A stretch of DNA of 29,469 nucleotides from Candidatus Thorarchaeota archaeon MP11T_1 (GTDB lineage Archaea > Asgardarchaeota > Thorarchaeia > Thorarchaeales > Thorarchaeaceae). Positions 24,162 to 29,469 of the stretch are shown here, piece after piece (position 1 is the first letter of the stretch; each line of letters opens with the position of its first letter). A program made the translations under genes and the position numbers. The DNA is taken from positions 1 through 29,469 of the forward strand of contig PJET01000115.1 in the NCBI GenBank assembly GCA_002825515.1, read 5' to 3'. Below the pieces are notes generated by a model, which saw only the letters and a list, made by a program, of their open reading frames with translations, was not told the DNA's origin and did not search any database.

Positions 24162-24551
24162 ATGACCGAACTAGGCGATACCGATATTCAGTTAGAATTT
24201 GTTTTCGAAGGAAACCTCATTTTGAAAGGCATCATAAATAGAATCTATGCCCCATTAATTGTAGAAGAGATAAAGTCTAAACTTCCCTTTGAGGGCAGAA
24301 CTGCACTTATGCGAGGAGAGATGAAGATCACTTTGGGCATTTCAAAGGGCAATGCAAAACCAACTAATGAGGTTAAGAAAGCAGATATCGCATACCAACC
24401 TCTTGGCGATTCTTTAGATATCTATCTGAGTGACAAACAAACCTTCAGTCAAGTTAATGTGATTGGTAGAATAATATCTGATGAACCAGATCTTGAAGCG
24501 TTGAGTGAAGTGCGCCGTGGAAGTTTGGTTACTATACGACTAGCAGAATGA
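24162..24551 (+). CDS. Archaeal cyclophilin-like fold protein (Cyclophil_like, COG2164 type)
   Basis: 129 residues matching the small archaeal/bacterial cyclophilin-like family: an early strand, APLIVEEIKSKLPFEGRTALMRGEMKI, then KKADIAYQPLGDSLDIYL ('GDIAYxPxGxxLxI' is the family hallmark) and SQVNVIGRI near the C-terminus. The family shares the cyclophilin beta-barrel, but prolyl isomerase activity is not established and the catalytic Arg context of true cyclophilins is not evident. Soluble and cytoplasmic. The gene appears leaderless. It is divergent from the VWA operon (83-bp gap) and convergent with the E2F-like gene (6-nt gap), so it is a single-gene unit. Confidence 0.82.
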   Translation: MTELGDTDIQLEFVFEGNLILKGIINRIYAPLIVEEIKSKLPFEGRTALMRGEMKITLGISKGNAKPTNEVKKADIAYQPLGDSLDIYLSDKQTFSQVNVIGRIISDEPDLEALSEVRRGSLVTIRLAE

Positions 24552-24557
24552 GATTCT

Positions 24558-25109
24558 TCAAATGCGTTGAAGTTTGGTTATGAGTGCCTTTTTCTCATCA
24601 ACCTCAATTTCTGAAGGGTCGACGACCATACCTGCTTCATGAGTTTCAATTCTTACTTCGACACCAGAGTGCTTTACACTTTTAATACCATTACTGGAAA
24701 GGGCTCGAACACGAAGCTGTGTCGTATTGAATTCTGTCTTATCTGATGTTTCAATCGCAACTGTGTCTCTACGAAGTTTAATCTTCGAGATTCGAACTTG
24801 TTCTTTAAGCTCAGCCACTTGAACCTGAAGGTCCTTTCTCTGGCTGCTCTCTTGTTCAAGCTGTGTCTTCAAGTCTATGTGAGCTTCACGAGGAACATAA
24901 TGTTTGGTCTTGTCAATCCATTTGACAATAGTCCCATCAAACTTACGAGTTGTGCTAACTTGATTGAGAGCTTTCAAAACAGCTATGACATCGTACACAC
25001 GCCGTTTAGGAGTATTCAAACGTTCAGCCAAGACGTCGCTTCTAATTCCCGCTTCCCCACACTCTTTCAGTACCCTGACTGATTCTTTGGCCAAGTCCAC
25101 TAGTTTCAA
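24558..25109 (-). CDS. E2F/DP-like winged-helix transcription factor with coiled coil
   Basis: 183 residues in three parts. Residues 1-67 form a winged helix: LAKESVRVLKECGEAGIRSDVLAERLNTPKRRVYDVIAVLKALNQV and a wing ending GTIVKWI. RRVYD (36-40) followed by V..VL.AL matches the DNA-reading helix of eukaryotic E2F/DP proteins (RRxYDIxNVLExI), including the later strand of the form 'IxW'. Residues about 78-112 are a coiled coil (LKTQLEQESSQRKDLQVQVAEL) and 115-183 a beta-rich C-terminus. DNA-binding domain, coiled coil and beta domain in this order mirror E2F's wHTH, leucine zipper and marked box. The start is a TTG with GGGGTG 5 nt upstream. A TATA-like atatat (25181-25186) gives a short leader. 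It probably acts as a dimer; nearby inverted repeats are candidate sites. Confidence 0.75.
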   Translation of the reverse strand: MKLVDLAKESVRVLKECGEAGIRSDVLAERLNTPKRRVYDVIAVLKALNQVSTTRKFDGTIVKWIDKTKHYVPREAHIDLKTQLEQESSQRKDLQVQVAELKEQVRISKIKLRRDTVAIETSDKTEFNTTQLRVRALSSNGIKSVKHSGVEVRIETHEAGMVVDPSEIEVDEKKALITKLQRI

Positions 25110-25184
25110 TTATGCACCCCACTTCAATTCCGGCGGCCTGCTCAATAGAGCACACTTCCTTCATACTTGGTAAGCGTCGTATAT

Positions 25185-25205
25185 ATGGGTTTGTAATTTA
25201 CCCAT
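25185..25205. promoter_or_regulatory. Inverted repeat overlapping the E2F-like gene's TATA region
   Basis: ATGGGT (25185-25190), 9-nt spacer, ACCCAT (25200-25205). It overlaps the end of the putative leftward TATA box, where binding would block TBP; autoregulation is a possibility. Confidence 0.4.
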
Positions 25206-25211
25206 TATACG

Positions 25212-25238
25212 AATACGTTGCGATTTATCGAACGTATT
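25212..25238. promoter_or_regulatory. Large near-perfect palindrome, operator candidate
   Basis: AATACGTT-g-CGAT-tt-ATCG-AACGTATT: an 8-bp arm plus a 4-bp inner arm on each side, with one unpaired G. Twelve paired positions in an AT-rich non-coding stretch is well above background. It sits just upstream of the E2F-like gene's promoter. Confidence 0.5.
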
Positions 25239-25453
25239 ACTCACATACTACATTAAAAAGAATCTAGTAAAAACCATCTTAGTATTGTTTCGAAAAATGA
25301 GAGACTACATTATTCGATATTGTCTCCAAAATTTCGCAAGAAATTCTCTTATCCATGACACCTACTACACATTTGACTAGACCAGACATTTTTTAACTTG
25401 GCTCAAAGGTTCGAAGAAACATTAACCACCCAAGATTTGGAGTGGATTACAAG

Positions 25454-26785
25454 ATGAGTAAGAAGAAAGTCATAATAATGGGAGCAGCAGGCCGCGATTT
25501 TCATAATTTCAATGTCTTCTTCAGGAATAATGAGGACTACGAGGTTGTTGCGTTCACTGCTGAACAGATACCAGGAATCGGCGACAGAATCTATCCTCCG
25601 GAGCTCTCGGGACCACTATATCCAAAGGGAATCAAGATCTACCCAGAGGAGCAACTTCCCGAACTCATCAAGAAATTTAATGTTGAGCAATGTATATTGG
25701 CGTATTCGGATCTACCTCATGAGGTTGTAGGCCACAAAATAGCATGGGTAAATAGTCTTGGGCCAGATATGCGATTGATGGGTCCAGATACTACTATGAT
25801 TAAAAGCAAGAAGCCAGTCATCGCAGTATGTGCTGTTCGGACTGGATGTGGTAAGAGTCAGACGTCTAGACGTGTGAATCAGATTCTAGTTGATCTTGGA
25901 CTTAAACCTGTAAATATCAGACACCCGATGCCATATGATCCGGACCTAACAACACAAATTGCCCAACGCTATGCTACCCTAGAGGACATGGATAAGTACC
26001 GTTGTACCATTGAAGAACGCGAAGAATATGAGCCTATGATAAACATCGGCGTCATTCTTTATGCAGGGGTAGACTATGGCAAAATCTTGGAACAAGCAGA
26101 ATCCGAAGCTGATGTAATTACATGGGATGGAGGCAACAACGATTTCCCATTTTACAAACCAGACCTTCTAATTGTACTCACCGACCCTCACAGACCCAGC
26201 CACGAAATTTCTTACTACCCTGGAGAAACTAACCTTCGAATGGCAGATGTTGTTGTGATAAACAAAATTGATACTGCAGATTATGAAGATATTGAGGAAG
26301 TGAGAGAGAACATAATGATTGTCAATCCTAATGCCATGATTATAGATGCAGCTTCTCCCCTCACCATTGATGATATTGAGAAGATTCGAGGAAAGCGCGT
26401 TATAGTCGTGGAAGATGGACCGACAGTAACCCATGGTGATATGCCATATGGTGCAGGATACATTGCAGCCAGAAAAGCTGGAGCAATCATTGTTGACCCA
26501 AGACCATTTGCTGCTGGAAGCATCAAAGATACTTTCGAGAAATACTCACATCTGGAGGACGTCTTACCTGCAATGGGTTATGGTAAGGTGCAAATGGAGG
26601 AACTACAAAAGACAATTAACAAATCAGATGTTGACGCCATCGTCATCGGAACTCCAATAGACCTTAACCGTGTCATCAAGATCGATAAGCCAAATGTCAG
26701 AGTAAAATACGATCTTCAGGAAATCGGAAGACCAAATCTTGTAGATGTTTTGTCAGAGTTTGTCAAGAAACACAAACTCAAGTAG
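25454..26785 (+). CDS. COG2403 P-loop GTPase, cyclic 2,3-diphosphoglycerate synthetase-like
   Basis: About 443 residues. The N-terminal Rossmann-like domain (VIIMGAAGRDFHNFNVFFRN, EQCILAYSDLPHEVVGH) precedes a P-loop NTPase domain with RTGCGKSQT (about 129-137), WDGGNND (about 224-230) and NKID (270-273). This layout and these motifs are those of COG2403, the family that includes methanogen cyclic 2,3-diphosphoglycerate synthetase, which closes 2,3-bisphosphoglycerate with ATP. Many archaea outside methanogens carry homologues whose reaction is not proven, so I name the family and only suggest the activity. ATG 25454 is preferred, 11 nt after GGAG (25439-25442); a GTG at 25442 would add four residues. 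It is a single-gene unit closed by a strong hairpin, divergent from the E2F-like gene. Confidence 0.88.
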   Translation: MSKKKVIIMGAAGRDFHNFNVFFRNNEDYEVVAFTAEQIPGIGDRIYPPELSGPLYPKGIKIYPEEQLPELIKKFNVEQCILAYSDLPHEVVGHKIAWVNSLGPDMRLMGPDTTMIKSKKPVIAVCAVRTGCGKSQTSRRVNQILVDLGLKPVNIRHPMPYDPDLTTQIAQRYATLEDMDKYRCTIEEREEYEPMINIGVILYAGVDYGKILEQAESEADVITWDGGNNDFPFYKPDLLIVLTDPHRPSHEISYYPGETNLRMADVVVINKIDTADYEDIEEVRENIMIVNPNAMIIDAASPLTIDDIEKIRGKRVIVVEDGPTVTHGDMPYGAGYIAARKAGAIIVDPRPFAAGSIKDTFEKYSHLEDVLPAMGYGKVQMEELQKTINKSDVDAIVIGTPIDLNRVIKIDKPNVRVKYDLQEIGRPNLVDVLSEFVKKHKLK

Positions 26786-26792
26786 AGTAATT

Positions 26793-26825
26793 GGGGGAGT
26801 AAACTCCCCCTTAGTTTCTGTTTTC
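26793..26825. terminator. GC-rich hairpin terminator between convergent genes
   Basis: GGGGGAG (26793-26799), TAAA loop, CTCCCCC (26804-26810), followed by TTAGTTTCTGTTTTCC. The short tetraloop and 7-bp GC stem make a stable hairpin that can serve both the rightward GTPase gene and the leftward membrane-protein gene. Confidence 0.75.
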
Positions 26826-26829
26826 CAAT

Positions 26830-27822
26830 TCAGAGAACATAATCTGGAAAATCACTTATTCCTTTTCTGGACTCCAAATCTCGGTATAAAACTACTGCAA
26901 AGATATAGGTCAGAGCGCTAAAGAATATTGATGAAATCAGTGACTCTAATATGAGTCGATAGGGTTCCGGCAAGAAAGTGAAAGTCAAAACAGTACTAAC
27001 TACTATCCCCAATACAGAAGTAGCAAGAATGAGAAGTATCAATCCTCCAAAGACGTGGAAGAAATTGCCACTAGTTAACTCCCAAGACCTCTTCAAAGAG
27101 TCAATTGCTGATAAATCGGTATCAATCACAATTGCCAGTGTAGGAGCAAACCGGATATTGATGTAGATAAGGACGACTCCACCTACGACTAGCAGACCAA
27201 AAGCTGACATCAGAAGCTCCAAAGATCCAGGTTGAATAATAGGATTAAATGGATCTGAAATATCAATCATATCCATAGCTCTAAAGATTAGTATTGTGGC
27301 TGGCGTGAACAGAATGGCAGCAAAAGAAGTGAGTATTAATTGCACAATTATGATGATAGGAGTTCTACCAAAAGAATGTGAGAAACTAGTTCCAATAGCT
27401 CCTCTATTTTCACCGTACTCATCAAGAGTAAACTTGATTGCTGCACCGATAACAATCGCATTAATGACAAAGGTGACTATTGCAAATCCTAGTGAAAGAG
27501 CTATAAGAGGAGGATTAGACAATGGGTCTAGAATGAGGCTTATCAAAAAGCTGAGGGGATCTGTTCCCAATGTCCCAAGTATATCAAACAAAACTAGGAG
27601 CAGAACAAAAGAAACTCCAATAAAAGTCGCACTTAGAATGCCTACAATAATGATGTACTGAAGTAGATTTCGGACCCATACCGTAAAGGTTCTAGTAACA
27701 AGTTCAGAAGCACTTAATGCATAATTATGACCAATCGGTTGAGACTGATCATATCCAAGATCATCTTCAAAAGCCAACTGAAGTCCTCCTTGTATTTTGA
27801 TTCTGTCAATAGGTATCATCAT
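26830..27822 (-). CDS. Polytopic membrane protein of the GDPD-membrane-domain/YciC-like type
   Basis: 330 residues with six to seven hydrophobic segments. A cytoplasmic N-terminus (about 1-40) leads to SASELVTRTFTVWVRNLLQYIII, and the C-terminal half contains RFAPTLAIVIDTDLSAIDSLKRSWELTSGNFF followed by GGLILLILATSVLG. This amphipathic 'A..SL..S..L..GN.....G' element before a membrane helix is typical of the membrane domain attached to some glycerophosphodiester phosphodiesterases and of related stand-alone proteins (YciC and similar). No phosphodiesterase domain is present, and the function is unknown. The start is ATG-ATG at 27822/27819; no clear ribosome site, but an AT-rich stretch about 25-30 nt upstream (ataagatatt) could be a TATA box. 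It lies 39 nt downstream of the PaaK-like gene on the same strand. Confidence 0.72.
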   Translation of the reverse strand: MMIPIDRIKIQGGLQLAFEDDLGYDQSQPIGHNYALSASELVTRTFTVWVRNLLQYIIIVGILSATFIGVSFVLLLVLFDILGTLGTDPLSFLISLILDPLSNPPLIALSLGFAIVTFVINAIVIGAAIKFTLDEYGENRGAIGTSFSHSFGRTPIIIIVQLILTSFAAILFTPATILIFRAMDMIDISDPFNPIIQPGSLELLMSAFGLLVVGGVVLIYINIRFAPTLAIVIDTDLSAIDSLKRSWELTSGNFFHVFGGLILLILATSVLGIVVSTVLTFTFLPEPYRLILESLISSIFFSALTYIFAVVLYRDLESRKGISDFPDYVL

Positions 27823-27861
27823 TTCATTGAATCAGAGTGGGAATATCTTATGTACTATCTC

Positions 27862-29457
27862 TTATGCAGGTTTTGGTCTATTATCAATGATCTCCATGAA
27901 TTTCATACCACCTGCTCGTTCAATAAGTTCTTCAAAGCCAATGATAGCCACACTTGGAGTCACTTCTGCATTTGTCTTTGTCAACTTCTGAATCTCATAT
28001 ATCAAGGATTTGTAGTCGCCTGGTACTGGTCCTCTGGGAGCAACATAGAGATTCAAGACATCCATGCTGTAGGGATCTGACATATCTTCCTTAGCAACCT
28101 CAATTTGTACTTCTTCGATCTCGCTTATTGATAGAAGCATCTCCCTGAGTGCCGTGAGATTGACAGTTGCGCCTTTGATTTTCTTCTCGCTCATTCCCAT
28201 GATGTCCATCTGTGCTTGGGCATCGTTGGTTCTACCAATATCCCAAAAGAAGGGACCATCAAACTCACAGTGAGGACATTTGCCTCTCTCTTGATGTGAA
28301 GCTACATCACCGAGTAGGAATCCTTCAAACACAGTGCCGGTTCCATCAAGGTGGAATAAACACATGTGTCCAGATTCATCTTCACCAACGAAATCGTAGG
28401 TACCATCATCATTGAGCTTAACGAGTTCAAAAGCAAGCATCAATGGAGAAACGTTATGGTATGGTCCATGTCGATCGCATTGGACAGCGAATGATATCTT
28501 GCTCTCAGAAGATGCATAACCACCAACAACACGAACCTCCTTTGCGCCCTTCTCTGTCAATGTTTCAATCATGTCATCAACTGCAGGCTCGTAGATTTTT
28601 TCACCAGCTAAGACCATTACACACTTCTCTGGAGCCTCATAGTTTGGAGCTTCTTTCATTGTTCTGAAAAATCTGTTTCGAAGGTAGCTTGGCATACCTG
28701 CAAAACCATTAACCTTGAAAAGACCAGCAAGATCAATCAACCGTTCACTGGGAATTGCTCCACCAGCACTTGTGGCTACATAGAACTTTGACATCTGTTT
28801 TAGACCCAAATTCACTGCATGCCATCCAAGATGAGGAGCATAAGGAAAGAGGTTCATACTAATCAATTCCCATCCACTATCAACAAAAGGATCAATTGCC
28901 ATCTGCCCAACTTTAACACAGTTCGTGTACAAGAGGTCATTGTCATACCGAGTTAAGAAGACGGGAGATGGTAAACCGGATGCTCTACCTGAACTTAACC
29001 AAAACTGCAATGGTGAGAACTGAAACGTAGCTCGTTCTTTCAATCGAGCTGTTGCAGCCTCCTTACCAATTCTCAACTTGACCTTAGCACCATTATTTCG
29101 AATAAATTTGGCTAAATCCCTATGACCTGATTCATTTGCATATTTCATGAGGTTACCAATTGCTTCAGCTGATTCACGTGATCTGCCATCGACTTCTGTG
29201 GGGTTCAGTACGAAACTCTGGATGTTATCTCTATAATCGATTTTTTTTACAAGAGGAATGTTATATTTTGCCCAGTCTTCAATACATGTGATATTGAATG
29301 GATCAATATTGTTATCTTTGAAGAGCTTACGATAGTAAGGATGATTTGGCCAGACTTGATAGCGAATGAATGCTCGGAATTTCTTGTCCTGTATCTCCTT
29401 AATCTCACGATGATTTGTTTTCTTTAATTCTTGAAATGTGAATGTGTCCTTTGTCAA
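27862..29457 (-). CDS. Phenylacetate-CoA ligase (PaaK)-like adenylate-forming enzyme
   Basis: 531 residues, apparently complete. The order of elements fits the PaaK branch of the ANL superfamily, which activates a carboxylic acid as an acyl-AMP and usually passes it to CoA: N-terminal FRAFIRYQVWPNHPYYRKLF (family 'hpyYr'), a phosphate-binding loop region FWLSSGRASGLPSP, GFAGMPSYLRN, KCVMVLAGEKI, the GGYASSESK motif with the conserved acidic residue, GDVASHQERGKCPHC, and a small C-terminal domain with KIKGATVNLTALREML. The P-loop lacks the usual TTGxPK run, so catalytic strength is uncertain; an insert of about 60 residues (about 92-150) is longer than in classical PaaK (about 430 residues). 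Start: TTG 29457 with GGAGGT at the very end of the window, 6 nt upstream. The acid substrate is unknown. Confidence 0.82.
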   Translation of the reverse strand: MTKDTFTFQELKKTNHREIKEIQDKKFRAFIRYQVWPNHPYYRKLFKDNNIDPFNITCIEDWAKYNIPLVKKIDYRDNIQSFVLNPTEVDGRSRESAEAIGNLMKYANESGHRDLAKFIRNNGAKVKLRIGKEAATARLKERATFQFSPLQFWLSSGRASGLPSPVFLTRYDNDLLYTNCVKVGQMAIDPFVDSGWELISMNLFPYAPHLGWHAVNLGLKQMSKFYVATSAGGAIPSERLIDLAGLFKVNGFAGMPSYLRNRFFRTMKEAPNYEAPEKCVMVLAGEKIYEPAVDDMIETLTEKGAKEVRVVGGYASSESKISFAVQCDRHGPYHNVSPLMLAFELVKLNDDGTYDFVGEDESGHMCLFHLDGTGTVFEGFLLGDVASHQERGKCPHCEFDGPFFWDIGRTNDAQAQMDIMGMSEKKIKGATVNLTALREMLLSISEIEEVQIEVAKEDMSDPYSMDVLNLYVAPRGPVPGDYKSLIYEIQKLTKTNAEVTPSVAIIGFEELIERAGGMKFMEIIDNRPKPA

Positions 29458-29469
29458 TCAGTAACCTCC

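Larger units (their letters stand above)
25110..25453. other. Divergent intergenic region with several inverted repeats
   Basis: 344 bp between the E2F-like gene and the COG2403 GTPase gene. It holds no credible gene. Contents: a TATA-like atatat for the leftward gene (25181-25186), an inverted repeat overlapping it (25185-25205), a larger palindrome (25212-25238), a short AATTTC-GCAA-GAAATT hairpin (25330-25345) and a T/A-rich element, attttttaac, near 25388-25397 that may be the rightward TATA box. Confidence 0.6.

Noticed and set aside
24067..25448. A 15-base identity (GATTTGGAGTGGATT) at the VWA gene start (24067-24081, leftward) and before the GTPase gene (25434-25448)
   Set aside because: One 15-mer match is expected by chance in about 29 kb on comparing all positions, and the shared core is just a ribosome-site-like GGAGTGG.

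Overview
The window looks archaeal. Several genes have TATA-like boxes about 25 nt upstream of a start or leader, Shine-Dalgarno motifs of the GGAGG/GGTGA type are mixed with apparently leaderless genes, TTG starts are frequent, and the families present include a COG2403/cDPG-synthase-like GTPase, a slipin-NfeD pair, an archaeal DUF92 protein and an archaeal cyclophilin-like protein. The eukaryote-flavoured content (an E2F/DP-like winged-helix protein and free-standing Cdc48-type N-domains) would fit an Asgard-type lineage, but this is inference; no rRNA or other marker is present to settle it. I found no tRNA, rRNA, CRISPR array or insertion sequence.

Layout. 1-2520: the 5' part of a leftward small membrane protein, then a rightward pair of oligopeptide/dipeptide ABC ATPases (DppD/DppF type) without permeases, closed by a hairpin terminator. 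2601-7236: two unknown helical proteins followed by a 1145-residue fusion of a YbdK/GCS2-type carboxylate-amine ligase domain to a long beta-sandwich tail. 7547-10704: a DUF92 membrane protein, then a divergent pair made of a winged-helix/PfkB-fold regulator and an ECF S-component-like membrane protein, with a perfect palindrome between them. 10905-13329: slipin and NfeD, then a convergent CPBP membrane protease.

13529-24078 is the most unusual part. It holds a HEAT-repeat protein with three internal LPxE repeats, an amidohydrolase and a Cdc48-N/von Willebrand A (VWA) protein encoded leftward with overlapping ends, and a divergent 885-residue protein that is a fused and catalytically degenerate copy of that same pair. 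A leftward four-gene operon follows: an intact VWA protein with a winged helix and beta sandwich, a second Cdc48-N/VWA protein with a lost metal site, an unknown protein with a C-terminal coiled coil, and a small coiled-coil protein. Three proteins therefore join the substrate/adaptor-binding N-domain of Cdc48/VAT to a VWA domain with no AAA+ ATPase. I read this as a candidate undescribed protein-assembly or quality-control locus.

24162-29457: an apparently leaderless cyclophilin-like protein, the E2F/DP-like regulator transcribed divergently from the COG2403 GTPase, a polytopic membrane protein, and a PaaK-like adenylate-forming ligase that ends the window with its ribosome binding site.
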